Assembly (NCBI RefSeq): GCF_900116415.1
Contig: NZ_FPAP01000006.1
Coordinates: 1 to 64,000 of the forward strand
DNA from: Chryseobacterium formosense
GTDB lineage: Bacteria > Bacteroidota > Bacteroidia > Flavobacteriales > Weeksellaceae
DNA: 64,000 bases
Direction of reading: 5' to 3'
The notes below the pieces were generated by a model. It made no database searches. It was not told the DNA's origin and was given only the letters and a program-made list of their open reading frames with translations. Made by a program: the position numbers and the translations under genes. Of the stretch, positions 1-8,122 are shown one piece after another. The first letter of the stretch is position 1. Each line of letters begins with the position of its first letter.

Positions 1-2820
1 TATGTTTATAATGAATATAACCAGCTTGCCTTTGTTATTCCGCCTTTGGCTTCAATTGCTTCACTTGACGAAACCACACTTAATAATCTTTGCTATCAAT
101 ATCGTTACGACGGCAGAAACCGTCTGGTGGAAAAGAAGCTTCCGGGAAAAGGCTGGGAATATATGGTGTATGATAAGGCTGATCGATTAATTCTGACTCA
201 GGATGCCAATATGAGACCTTCAGGAGATTGGCTGCTAACAAGATATGACAAATTTTCACGCGTTATTTATACGGCAATAGCAGGTATCGGAAACACATAC
301 ATCAGAAAAGATATTCAGGATGCAGCCGATTATCATGGCGGTGTTGGAACACCTCTTACGGAAGAAAGAAGCTCTATAGGTTTTAGTAAAAACGGTATTC
401 AGATCTATTACGGAAATAATGCATATCCTACCGCCATCAATCATGTTCTGTCTGTCAATTATTATGACACCTATCCGGCAGGAACACCAGGTTTTACCCC
501 AACACTTCCAGGCAATGCAGCAATCACGGATAATTTTACGCAAAACGTAAATACCAAAAGTTTACCTGTAGCTTCTTATGTAAAAAACATAGAAGACGAT
601 AACTGGACGAAGAACTACACCTGGTACGACAATAAAGGAAGAGCCATTGCAACCCATTCGATCAATCATTTGGGAGGTTACACGAAGACAGAATCCCAGC
701 TTGACTTTTCGGGAACTCCGAAACAGGTTGTAACAAGGCATAAGAGGCTTGATACCGATGTTGAACGTTTGATTACAGAAAATTTCACGTATGATCATCA
801 AAACAGGGTGTTAGAACACACGCATCAGGTTGACGGTAATGCTGTGGAATATTTAGCCCAAAACGAATACAATGAACTTTCACAGCTGAAAAGTAAGAAA
901 GTTGGAGGTACAAGCGCAGGAAACGGACTTCAAACAGTAGATTATAAGTACAACATCCGAGGATGGATGACTGGGATTAATGATCCGAATGATTTAAGTG
1001 GAGGTGATTTGTTCGGATATAAAATAAAATATAACCAGGTCGAAGGTCAACAAATGCCGAATAATGATTTCTCGGGACTTTTGGTACAGCCAAAATATAA
1101 CGGAAATATTGCAGAAGTAGACTGGCGAACCAATACGACTGTAGGCGATAATTTAAGAAGATATAGTTATGTTTATGATGGCTTAAACAGATTGAGAGCA
1201 GGATTTTATCAGCGTGATGATAATCCCACAGCAAAAGAATATTTTGAGAAGATTGATTATGATCTGAATGGAAATATTACCAATTTAAAAAGATCAGCCT
1301 CAAAAGACGGAAATGCTTTCGCTTCGACGATTGATAATCTTAGCTATGTGTATGAAAACAACAACCAAAGCAACAGATTAATCACCGTTACAGATAGTTC
1401 CCAAGACTACAGAGGCTATCCTGATACTTCAGGAATTGCAATTACATATGACCTGAACGGAAATATGAAAAAGCATGAAGACAGAGGGATCTTGCAGATC
1501 GATTATAACTTTTTGAATCTTCCGAATTATACCATGTTTAATGAAGGATTGTCCCTAAGATCGGGAGTTATTAGAAACAATCTCAATTATTTATACCGGG
1601 CGGATGGAGTAAAATTAAAAAAGACATACAAATATGCTCCTTATGATCCTTGGGGGACAGCAACACAGCTAGAAACCAAAACTACTGAATACCTAGATGG
1701 TTTTCAATATGAAGGGCAAGGTTTAAGCTTGGGAGGACCAAAAGGTGGAAGTGCAGGATTGATTACATCATTACAGTTTGTACCTACCTCAGAAGGCTAC
1801 TATGATTTTGTGAAAAATAAGTATATTTACAACTATGCAGACCATTTGGGAAATACAAGATTGAGTTATTTTCACAATGGCAGCGGCGTAGAAGTTCTTG
1901 AAGAAAACAACTATTATCCTTTTGGATTGAAGCATGAAGGGTATAATGCACTGGCAGGAAACCCGGGTTACCAGTATAAGTATCAAGGACAAGAGTTACA
2001 GGAGACTGGTTTTTACTCGTTTAAATATCGAGAGTATATGCCCGATGTGGGAAGATTTATTCAGTTAGACCCATTATCAGAAAAGTTTCCATATAATAGC
2101 ACTTATGCCATCCAAGAAAATAAAATGGGAATGGGCATTGAATTGGAAGGATTAGAATTGTTACCGCATCATTCTGGTTATTTTGCAATTAAAGGAAATC
2201 AAATGACCGTTAAACAAGCTCCTATCACACAAAGAGATTCCTTTGGAAGGCCATCTTTCAGAGCAGGAGATATTGGATTAACGACAAGTGGATACAATCC
2301 TAATGGTGCAAGAATTACAGATGGTACAACCGGGCTAAAGCTTAACTCTTATCGATACAACGGGGCAACTGGTTCTGATGCAAAAATGGAAAGCGTTAGA
2401 GGAGATGATCGACCGACTAATATTTGGACAAAAATATATGATAAAGGTATTGATAAGGTAACTAAAGGATTTAGTGGCATAAAAGAAGTAGTCAAAAATG
2501 TAAAAATGGGTTTGGATATTCCCGAAGCAATAAAAAGTACAAATGATTATGTAAATGCTGTAAAAGATATAAACTCTATTGAAAAGCAAGCTACAACGAT
2601 GGATAAAGCGATTGATTTAGTAAATTCTAGTGGAATAAATATGAACACCCAAACCAGAAATGATGTAACTAATTTTGTTTTTGATGGAACCTTACCTCCA
2701 GGAACAGATACTCAGAATGGGCTTATCATTCAAAATGGAACATCAATATTAAATTCTAATAACATAAAGATTCGTCCAACACAAGAGCAAATTAAACAAA
2801 CAGAAATAAATAATAGGTAA
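1..2820 (+). CDS. RHS-repeat protein, 3' part (5' end outside window), with variable C-terminal tail
   Basis: The reading frame is open from base 1, so the gene begins upstream; an ATG at 46 is internal. The visible 939 residues carry many YD-type repeats (YDKADR, YDGLNRLR, YDLNGN) that in this family build a hollow beta-cage. The RHS core ends near 2050-2110 with YREYMPDVGRFIQLDPLSEK. After about 2130 the sequence stops looking RHS-like: roughly 220 Ser/Asn/Lys-rich residues that I do not recognise, the usual place for a polymorphic toxin domain. Two small genes follow at 17 and 22 bp and could be immunity genes. It could be a secreted or surface toxin or a worn-out RHS tail. The RHS call is firm; toxin activity is inference from layout. 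Confidence 0.9.
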   Translation, partial: YVYNEYNQLAFVIPPLASIASLDETTLNNLCYQYRYDGRNRLVEKKLPGKGWEYMVYDKADRLILTQDANMRPSGDWLLTRYDKFSRVIYTAIAGIGNTYIRKDIQDAADYHGGVGTPLTEERSSIGFSKNGIQIYYGNNAYPTAINHVLSVNYYDTYPAGTPGFTPTLPGNAAITDNFTQNVNTKSLPVASYVKNIEDDNWTKNYTWYDNKGRAIATHSINHLGGYTKTESQLDFSGTPKQVVTRHKRLDTDVERLITENFTYDHQNRVLEHTHQVDGNAVEYLAQNEYNELSQLKSKKVGGTSAGNGLQTVDYKYNIRGWMTGINDPNDLSGGDLFGYKIKYNQVEGQQMPNNDFSGLLVQPKYNGNIAEVDWRTNTTVGDNLRRYSYVYDGLNRLRAGFYQRDDNPTAKEYFEKIDYDLNGNITNLKRSASKDGNAFASTIDNLSYVYENNNQSNRLITVTDSSQDYRGYPDTSGIAITYDLNGNMKKHEDRGILQIDYNFLNLPNYTMFNEGLSLRSGVIRNNLNYLYRADGVKLKKTYKYAPYDPWGTATQLETKTTEYLDGFQYEGQGLSLGGPKGGSAGLITSLQFVPTSEGYYDFVKNKYIYNYADHLGNTRLSYFHNGSGVEVLEENNYYPFGLKHEGYNALAGNPGYQYKYQGQELQETGFYSFKYREYMPDVGRFIQLDPLSEKFPYNSTYAIQENKMGMGIELEGLELLPHHSGYFAIKGNQMTVKQAPITQRDSFGRPSFRAGDIGLTTSGYNPNGARITDGTTGLKLNSYRYNGATGSDAKMESVRGDDRPTNIWTKIYDKGIDKVTKGFSGIKEVVKNVKMGLDIPEAIKSTNDYVNAVKDINSIEKQATTMDKAIDLVNSSGINMNTQTRNDVTNFVFDGTLPPGTDTQNGLIIQNGTSILNSNNIKIRPTQEQIKQTEINNR

Positions 2821-2836
2821 AAAATATTCAGCAACA

Positions 2837-3277
2837 ATGAAGGTAATTAAATGTATATTAATACTGCTCATTTTTTTCAGCATCAGTTGTTGTGTAAATC
2901 AACAAAAGAAAGATGAAGAGCAAATAAAAGAAACTGTCGTAAAATATTGGAAATTTGTAAAAGAAAAAGATTTTGAATCATATCTAAAATTAATGGGAGA
3001 TTTTGATAACGCAGGTTTTGATGCAGTTTATTCGTATGATTTAGCGTTTTTAAATAGAAACTATAGAAAATTAGAAACTAATCAAACTTTATCAAAAATA
3101 ACAGTAAAAGATACGGTAGTAATGGGGAGTAATCAAAAATATGTTAAATATATTGTTTATAATCATAGTTCAAAACCACCATTAGAAATCACATTGTTTT
3201 TCTACAAACAGGCAGGATATGACAAAATATTTAATGTTCAAATTTTAGGAAATATGCCAGAATGGGAAAAGGAGTAA
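2837..3277 (+). CDS. Small lipoprotein, NTF2/DUF4878-like, possible immunity protein
   Basis: 146 residues. The N-terminus is a lipoprotein signal: Lys at 2 and 5, a hydrophobic core, then ISC as lipobox with Cys about 18. The mature part opens with a helix of the kind seen in NTF2-like/DUF4878 lipoproteins (IKETVVKYWKFVKEKDFESY) followed by a beta-rich half ending in WEKE. It starts 17 bp after the RHS gene on the same strand, so it is probably co-transcribed. Position suggests protection against the RHS tail, since a membrane-anchored periplasmic protein could meet an incoming toxin. No direct sequence proof of that role. AT-richer than the RHS core, as is common for immunity genes. Confidence 0.75.
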   Translation: MKVIKCILILLIFFSISCCVNQQKKDEEQIKETVVKYWKFVKEKDFESYLKLMGDFDNAGFDAVYSYDLAFLNRNYRKLETNQTLSKITVKDTVVMGSNQKYVKYIVYNHSSKPPLEITLFFYKQAGYDKIFNVQILGNMPEWEKE

Positions 3278-3299
3278 TAATTGAATTACATTAAGTAAA

Positions 3300-3839
3300 A
3301 TGAAACATATAAAAGTTTATTTAACAGTAAGTTTAATTTTAACATTTTTATCTTTTTTCTTAATAATTAGATGGGGTCATATTATATTTTGGATTTTATT
3401 TTATATAATAGTCACAGTTTTTATAATGCTTTTAATAAGACAATTGGAAATTTTAAATTATATAAAAAAATATCCTTTTAGAAATTATGACGAATCAGAC
3501 ACATACTTTTCAGATGATGGAATTTTTAAATTTGAAAACGATGGCTTTTATGTTAAAAATCTAAAAACACAAGATTTTATAAAATGGAAGGATATAAATT
3601 TTATAATTGCTTACAATGTTTTGCTTTTTGACACCAGTACTATGTTCTTAGAAATCCATACAAATGAAGGTGCTTTCAAATTTAACGAGGAAACGGCAGG
3701 ATGGTACCAATTAATTAATAATATTAGATTAAACCTTTCCAGTATTAATAATCAGTGGAGAATGATATTATTCAACACTCCTAATAAGGAAGATAGAATT
3801 ATCGTATATAATCGAAATGATACCACTCTACATTTATAA
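3300..3839 (+). CDS. Two-helix membrane protein with cytoplasmic beta-rich domain, candidate immunity protein
   Basis: 179 residues. Two adjacent hydrophobic helices (about 7-23 and 29-47) are followed by a soluble part. The pattern WKDINFIIAYN-LLFDTS-LEI-FKFNEETAGW resembles the W-x-I...D...EE-x-x-GW layout of small Bacteroidota proteins that often follow polymorphic toxins; I cannot name the family. It lies 22 bp after the lipoprotein gene and is the last gene before a terminator. Very low GC (runs of AT-rich codons) compared with the dcw genes suggests separate origin. Real gene by length, codon pattern and context; function unproven. Confidence 0.7.
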   Translation: MKHIKVYLTVSLILTFLSFFLIIRWGHIIFWILFYIIVTVFIMLLIRQLEILNYIKKYPFRNYDESDTYFSDDGIFKFENDGFYVKNLKTQDFIKWKDINFIIAYNVLLFDTSTMFLEIHTNEGAFKFNEETAGWYQLINNIRLNLSSINNQWRMILFNTPNKEDRIIVYNRNDTTLHL

Positions 3840-3868
3840 TACTGAATGCAAAATGGCAACGCCCTCCC

Positions 3869-3893
3869 GCTCCCGCACGATTTTATCGTGTGG
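3869..3893. repeat. 25-bp hairpin repeat, copy 1
   Basis: GCTCCCGCACGAT, TTT loop, ATCGTGTGG: the arms at 3870-3881 and 3885-3896 pair over 12 bp with one G-T wobble. 23 of 25 bases match the copy at 4147. Confidence 0.75.
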
Positions 3894-3907
3894 GAGATAA
3901 ATAAAAA

Positions 3908-3936
3908 CCCTCGCAACTTGCGAGGGCTTTGTGTTT
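3908..3936 (+). terminator. Intrinsic terminator after the RHS/immunity genes
   Basis: CCCTCGC (3908-3914) pairs with GCGAGGG (3920-3926) around a 5-nt loop, followed by a T-rich run. It lies about 70 bp after the last immunity candidate. Confidence 0.75.
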
Positions 3937-4146
3937 TATATTTTTAAGTTTAGAAGCTATAATAAAAGCATCGATAGTAGCAAATATGCAAACATTCAAC
4001 TCTTTTATTTTTTTTAAGTATCAATTCAAAATTCTACTCCGAAAGTTTAAAAACAAACTCATTTCGAGGATCTTTCTTATAAGCATCTTTTTGAGTAACA
4101 GGCGAGATACCGAAAAGAGGAGAATAGGTTTTTACTTTTACACCTC

Positions 4147-4171
4147 GCTCCCGCACGATTGCATCGTGTGG
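4147..4171. repeat. 25-bp hairpin repeat, copy 2
   Basis: Same sequence as the copy at 3869 except GC for TT in the loop region; CCGCACGAT (4151-4159) pairs with ATCGTGTGG (4163-4171). Confidence 0.75.
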
Positions 4172-4188
4172 CAAATAAAAAAAATAGG

Positions 4189-4217
4189 CTGTCTCACTAC
4201 CGAGACAGTCTTTTTTT
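4189..4217 (+). terminator. Intrinsic terminator, second module
   Basis: CTGTCTC (4189-4195) pairs with GAGACAG (4202-4208), then TC and seven T. No plus-strand gene ends just before it, which supports the idea that a gene has been lost here. Confidence 0.75.
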
Positions 4218-4281
4218 ATTCAACAAAATGCTAAAATCAAAAAACATTGTTTTTCCTCTTTTTTATATTTGGTCTTATAAC

Positions 4282-4289
4282 TACTTTTG
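4282..4289 (+). promoter_or_regulatory. -7 box TACTTTTG for the 4316 operon
   Basis: Exact match to the Bacteroidota -7 consensus TAnnTTTG, 26 bp before the ATG at 4316, giving a leader of about 20 nt. No good -33 TTTG at 19-21 bp spacing, so the call is moderate. Confidence 0.4.
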
Positions 4290-4315
4290 TTACAAAACCT
4301 TATAAAATTAAAAAA

Positions 4316-4879
4316 ATGAAAACTCCAATTATGTTTAAGAATTTAAGTTCGTTTATGAATGTGCTTTTGTTGGCTGCTCTTTCTTTGGTTGCTATTCGCT
4401 GTACACCTCCGCCACCGGAACCTCCGATAAGTGATGCTTATAAAAGTAAACTGATTACAAAAGAAGAAGCACGTGTTCTTTTTGATGAATATTCCAGAAC
4501 CAACAACATGATCCTTACCCAAGCCAGAAACGGGAATCCCGATTCGCGTTGGTATTGGTTTTCTCTGGAAGAGATGGAAAGCTACATTCAGTATGTAAAA
4601 GCAAATGCTGATAAACAGAACCTGAAAGATGTGGGAATACGAATTTATTTGGGTAAATATCCTGAAAATCATCCCCAAAACAGAATGGCAAAACCGGAAT
4701 TTGCGGGGTATCAGACTGTTTTTTTAATGCCTACATCAAAAATGACTCAGGATTCTATTAGCAGTCGACAAAGAAGAGGTGTTATCACGGATGAGAATCA
4801 GGATGTAGAAAATATTCAGCCGATGAATATGACCAATCTTTCGCCACCACCGAATTCACTTACAAATACAATGAATTAA
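4316..4879 (+). CDS. Hypothetical lipoprotein
   Basis: 187 residues from the ATG at 4316. I chose this start over a TTG at 4247 because it follows a -7 box and begins a proper lipoprotein signal: hydrophobic helix MNVLLLAALSLVAIRC with lipobox AIRC. A Pro-rich tether (TPPPPEPP) follows. The mature part has an ITKEEARVLFDEYSRT segment and a central region containing RIYLGKYP; no family I can name. The C-terminus is Pro/Asn-rich. First gene of a likely operon with the membrane protein (9 bp on) and the two-component pair, so it may be an envelope input or output of that sensor; that link rests on position alone. Confidence 0.75.
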   Translation: MKTPIMFKNLSSFMNVLLLAALSLVAIRCTPPPPEPPISDAYKSKLITKEEARVLFDEYSRTNNMILTQARNGNPDSRWYWFSLEEMESYIQYVKANADKQNLKDVGIRIYLGKYPENHPQNRMAKPEFAGYQTVFLMPTSKMTQDSISSRQRRGVITDENQDVENIQPMNMTNLSPPPNSLTNTMN

Positions 4880-4888
4880 ATAACAGTT

Positions 4889-5542
4889 ATGACCTGGAAT
4901 GTAGAAATAGGGAAGCAGATCTCAATGGTGATTTTGGTCATCATGATGATTTTAATTATCATAAAATACAGAAAGATAGAAAAAGTGAATTTCTTTTTCT
5001 TCGCCGGATATATTTTATTATCATTAACTGATTTCTTTTTCTATTACTACCATAAGCTAACGAGCTTGAGCACAGAAAGATTTTACACAATTTGTATCAC
5101 GATCGTGTTTTTCCTTTATCTGTTATACTATATGAAGCTTCTTTCTGCTCAAGTGCTAAAAAAAATACAGTTTTTTATTCTCGTTTGCTTTGTTCTCAGT
5201 ATTTTGGCAATGTCTTATGTAGATAAAAGCTTATTTGAGCATTTTTCGTTCAATATGCTGTATATAAATATTCTTTTATTAACATTTTCCATCCTATTAT
5301 TTTTGTATCAGACCTTTAATTCAGACAAAATATTTGAAATTAAAAACTATCTGCCGTTCTGGATTTCGGTAGGTCTTCTGATTTTTTATATTGGTATTAT
5401 CCCGATTTTCTATTTCAGGACTTCTGTTTCACAGGATATATATTTTTTTATTCTATTTTTATTAAACCTTATCAGCAATATAATTATTGCAATAGGACTC
5501 TTTTGGACAAAACAGGATAAAATTAAACAAGTCAGATTTTAA
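4889..5542 (+). CDS. Polytopic membrane protein beside the histidine kinase
   Basis: 217 residues, almost wholly hydrophobic: about seven membrane segments separated by short charged loops, ending with a basic tail KQDKIKQVRF. No recognised catalytic motif. Layout resembles seven-helix sensory modules that in other Bacteroidota kinases are fused to the kinase. The next gene, a kinase with only one membrane helix, starts 3 bp later. I infer a separate sensory or scaffold subunit for the kinase. Otherwise an unknown membrane protein; the gene itself is well supported by tight spacing on both sides. Confidence 0.75.
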   Translation: MTWNVEIGKQISMVILVIMMILIIIKYRKIEKVNFFFFAGYILLSLTDFFFYYYHKLTSLSTERFYTICITIVFFLYLLYYMKLLSAQVLKKIQFFILVCFVLSILAMSYVDKSLFEHFSFNMLYINILLLTFSILLFLYQTFNSDKIFEIKNYLPFWISVGLLIFYIGIIPIFYFRTSVSQDIYFFILFLLNLISNIIIAIGLFWTKQDKIKQVRF

Positions 5543-5545
5543 AGC

Positions 5546-6316
5546 ATGGAAGAAAACAATATGGTCATTGTTTTTACGATAACATTGTTTATCATTGTTT
5601 TAACGATGATTTTCGTTTATGTGATTTTCATTCAGAAAAAAACGACATTGCTGATCAGGCAAAAAGAAAAAGACATGCGTTTTGAAAAGGAACTGGCTAC
5701 TTCGCAAATCGAAATGAAAGAGCAGACGTTGAATTACATCGGTCAGGAATTACACGATGACTTAGGGCAAAAACTTTCTGTCGTTCGTTTAAGACAAAAC
5801 CAACTGATCGCCAAAATGAAGGATTCAGAAAAGGAAGAGTTGATCGAATTAAACGAATTATTAGGCGAATGCATTCAGGATATTCGTGATCTGTCTAAAA
5901 CTTTAATTACAGAGCAGGTTATTCATTTCGGATTAATTGAATCTTTAGAACGAGAAATAAATAAAATCCGCAAGCTGAGGTTGCTTAAAATAGAACTGAT
6001 TACCCAAAAACATGATATCGATATTTCGCCAAAACACGGTCTCATTTTGTTCAGGATTATTCAGGAGAGCATTAACAATATTCTTAAACATTCCAGAGCT
6101 AAAAATGTTTCTATAGAACTAGAAGACGGTCAACAAATGCTAAGCATTAAGATTAATGACAACGGGAAAGGGTTTGACACCCAAACCGTGAAAGACGGAT
6201 CCGGACTTAAAAATATGGAACTGAGAGCGAAAATCATACACGCAGAATTTTCCATCCGTTCCGAGATTGATAAAGGTACACAGACATCCATTATTTATTA
6301 CAAAAATCAGCCATGA
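5546..6316 (+). CDS. NarL-type sensor histidine kinase (HisKA_3 plus HATPase)
   Basis: 256 residues. One membrane helix at about 6-29, a short charged coiled coil, then the HisKA_3 box ELHDDLGQK with the phosphate-accepting His at 70. The ATPase domain shows the N box (FRIIQESINNILKHS) and G1 box (NDNGKGF) with a later GSGLKNM. There is no periplasmic sensing domain, consistent with input coming from the seven-helix protein encoded just upstream. Its stop overlaps the regulator's start by 4 bp (ATGA), so the two proteins are made together. Signal unknown. Confidence 0.92.
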   Translation: MEENNMVIVFTITLFIIVLTMIFVYVIFIQKKTTLLIRQKEKDMRFEKELATSQIEMKEQTLNYIGQELHDDLGQKLSVVRLRQNQLIAKMKDSEKEELIELNELLGECIQDIRDLSKTLITEQVIHFGLIESLEREINKIRKLRLLKIELITQKHDIDISPKHGLILFRIIQESINNILKHSRAKNVSIELEDGQQMLSIKINDNGKGFDTQTVKDGSGLKNMELRAKIIHAEFSIRSEIDKGTQTSIIYYKNQP

Positions 6317-6957
6317 AAACAATCCCTATCGCAATAGTTGACGATCATACACTAATGTCAAAAGCATTGGAAAATATGATCGCCGAAAACCCACAATACA
6401 AAGTCGTGATGAATCATCCCAATGGTGAAGATTTTATCGAAGCATTAGAAAAGACGGCCGATTTGCCTGCTGTCGTTTTAATGGACATCAATATGCCTTT
6501 TAAAAACGGAATAGAAACCACAGAATGGCTTTCTGAAAATCATCCCGACATCAAAGTAATTGCATTGACAATGGAAGATGACGAAAAAGTTTTGATAAAA
6601 ATGCTAAAAGCCGGTGCAAAAGGATATTTACTGAAAGATATGCAGCCATCAATATTATTTCAGGCAATCGATACGGTCTTTGAAAAAGGAAGTTTTTATA
6701 CCGATTTTGTTGCCCAGAAACTTCTCAAAGTGAAGACAGAAGATTTAAAAAACCAGTCTCTTCTTTCTGAGCTTAAAGAACGGGAAATAGAATTTATAAA
6801 GTTTGCCTGCAGTGAACTTACCTATAAAGAAATTGCCGATAAAATGTTTCTCAGCCCAAAAACAATTGACGGCTACAGAGATTCGGTTTTTATTAAACTC
6901 GATATCAAAAACAGGGTTGGCTTGGTTCTTTTTGCCATGAAACACAACCTTTGCTGA
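6313..6957 (+). CDS. NarL/FixJ-type response regulator
   Basis: 214 residues. Receiver domain with acidic pocket D10/D11, phosphate-accepting D58 (VLMDINMP), a Thr near 86 and Lys in YLLKD. The C-terminal LuxR-type helix-turn-helix reads ELTYKEIADKMFLSPKTIDG, a standard DNA-recognition helix. Translationally coupled to the kinase by an ATGA overlap. Expected to bind DNA as a dimer after phosphorylation; target genes cannot be read from the window. Followed directly by a strong bidirectional terminator. Confidence 0.93.
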   Translation: MKTIPIAIVDDHTLMSKALENMIAENPQYKVVMNHPNGEDFIEALEKTADLPAVVLMDINMPFKNGIETTEWLSENHPDIKVIALTMEDDEKVLIKMLKAGAKGYLLKDMQPSILFQAIDTVFEKGSFYTDFVAQKLLKVKTEDLKNQSLLSELKEREIEFIKFACSELTYKEIADKMFLSPKTIDGYRDSVFIKLDIKNRVGLVLFAMKHNLC

Positions 6958-6964
6958 TTCAAAT

Positions 6965-6998
6965 AAAAAAGAGTTTCATGGATTTGAAACTCTTTTTT
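6965..6998. terminator. Bidirectional intrinsic terminator
   Basis: A 14-bp perfect stem (6965-6978 with 6985-6998) with A run on one side and T run on the other, between convergent genes ending at 6957 and 7000. Confidence 0.9.
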
Positions 6999-6999
6999 A

Positions 7000-7452
7000 T
7001 TATTTTCTGAACATTTCTGTGTGCGGAATATTGTCTTCCAGATATTTTTTTCCGGTATCTTGAAAACCAAAATAAGAATAAAATTTCAACAGATAATCCT
7101 GGGCAGAAATTCTTACTTCTGAAGTTTTAAATCTGTTTTCTATCGTTTCAACGGCATATTGAATTAATTGTTTGCCTAAATTTTTTCCTCTTCCTTTTTC
7201 CGAAGTTAAAACTCTTCCGATAGAAGTTTCATTATATTTAATTCCTTTATCAAAAATTCTGCAGTATGCTAAAATGCGATTGTCCTGTTCTGCCCAAAGG
7301 TGAATCGCTTTTTCATCGTAACCATCCAGATCGGGATAAGGGCAATCTTGTTCCACTACAAAAACATCAATTCTCGCTTTGATGATTTCGTGAAATTCAG
7401 GAACGGTTAATTCATCAAAACTTTTTATTTTCCAGATTATATTACTCATCAA
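7000..7452 (-). CDS. GNAT N-acetyltransferase, ElaA type
   Basis: 150 residues, the usual ElaA length. N-terminal pattern WKIKSFDELTVPEFHEIIKAR, then FVVEQDCPYPDLDGYD, which is characteristic of ElaA, then the acetyl-CoA binding stretch SIGRVLTSEKGRGKNLGKQL. Substrate unknown for this family. The start MMSN overlaps the end of engB by 11 bp, so the two are co-translated; the second Met at 7449 is equally possible. Shares the convergent terminator with the regulator gene opposite. Confidence 0.88.
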   Translation of the reverse strand: MMSNIIWKIKSFDELTVPEFHEIIKARIDVFVVEQDCPYPDLDGYDEKAIHLWAEQDNRILAYCRIFDKGIKYNETSIGRVLTSEKGRGKNLGKQLIQYAVETIENRFKTSEVRISAQDYLLKFYSYFGFQDTGKKYLEDNIPHTEMFRK

Positions 7453-8065
7453 AACTTACACTGTTATTTTCTAAAAACTCGTTGGTGGTCTGAATAAAAT
7501 TTAAAATTTCTTCACATCCTTCTTTCTTTTCTGCTGAAGTTAAATAAGTTTCAGGAAGATCTTCCCAGGTTTTTAAAAGTTCATTTTTATAGGCTTCTAC
7601 ATTTTGAATGGCAACATTGGGTTTCAGTTTATCTGCTTTTGTGAAGACAATAGAAAAGGGAACACCGCTCTCGCCGCACCATTGGATAAATTCCAGATCG
7701 ATCTTTTGCGGACTGTGACGAGAATCTATCAAAACAAAAAGATTCACAAGATTTCTTCTGTTGAGAATATAATTAGTAATTAGCTTTTCAAAATCCTTTC
7801 GCTGAACTTTAGAAACTTTTGCATATCCGTAACCCGGTAAATCGGTGAGATACCAGTTTTCATTTACTAAAAAATGATTGATAAGCTGCGTTTTTCCCGG
7901 TGTACCCGAAGTTTTTGCTAAATCTTTATGATTCATCATCGCATTGATCAGTGAAGATTTTCCTACGTTTGATCTTCCGATGAATGCATATTCCGGCATA
8001 TTCGGTTCGGGGCATTCCTGCCATTTTCCGCTGCTTTTTACAAACGTTGCTGTTTTTATAACCAT
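7442..8065 (-). CDS. engB: Ribosome-biogenesis GTPase EngB/YsxC
   Basis: 207 residues. All GTPase motifs are present in order: G1 GRSNVGKSSLINAM (about 31-44), G2 region KTSGTPGKTQ, G3 DLPGYG, G4 TKADK and G5-like TSAEKKEG. In the family this protein is needed for assembly of the large ribosomal subunit. It is separated from the upstream hydrolase gene by a terminator-like hairpin, so it probably has its own promoter in 8066-8090, though I see no good -7 box. Overlaps the ElaA-type gene downstream. Confidence 0.95.
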   Translation of the reverse strand: MVIKTATFVKSSGKWQECPEPNMPEYAFIGRSNVGKSSLINAMMNHKDLAKTSGTPGKTQLINHFLVNENWYLTDLPGYGYAKVSKVQRKDFEKLITNYILNRRNLVNLFVLIDSRHSPQKIDLEFIQWCGESGVPFSIVFTKADKLKPNVAIQNVEAYKNELLKTWEDLPETYLTSAEKKEGCEEILNFIQTTNEFLENNSVSFDE

Positions 8066-8090
8066 TTTATTGATTTTTATTTAGAAAAAC

Positions 8091-8117
8091 AAACCATTAA
8101 GAATCTCTTAATGGTTT
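8091..8117 (-). terminator. Intrinsic terminator of the hydrolase gene
   Basis: AAACCATTAAG (8091-8101) pairs with CTTAATGGTTT (8107-8117); on the minus strand the hairpin is followed by a T-rich run. It lies 6 bp after the hydrolase stop. Confidence 0.75.
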
Positions 8118-8122
8118 ATCTA

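Larger units (their letters stand above)
3840..4315. other. Gene-poor stretch with two hairpin/terminator modules
   Basis: About 475 bp separate the RHS block from the next gene. It contains two copies of a 25-bp hairpin sequence, each followed within 40 bp by an intrinsic terminator, and a poorly coding AT-rich middle. An open frame of about 100 codons (3929-4234) crosses both the first terminator's far end and the second hairpin and has no recognisable start signal, so I do not call it a gene. Likely a scar of earlier toxin/immunity cassette exchange; this is inference. Confidence 0.5.

Noticed and set aside
3929..4234. Open frame of about 100 codons after the RHS genes
   Set aside because: No start signal, unnatural composition, and it runs through a terminator and hairpin repeat.
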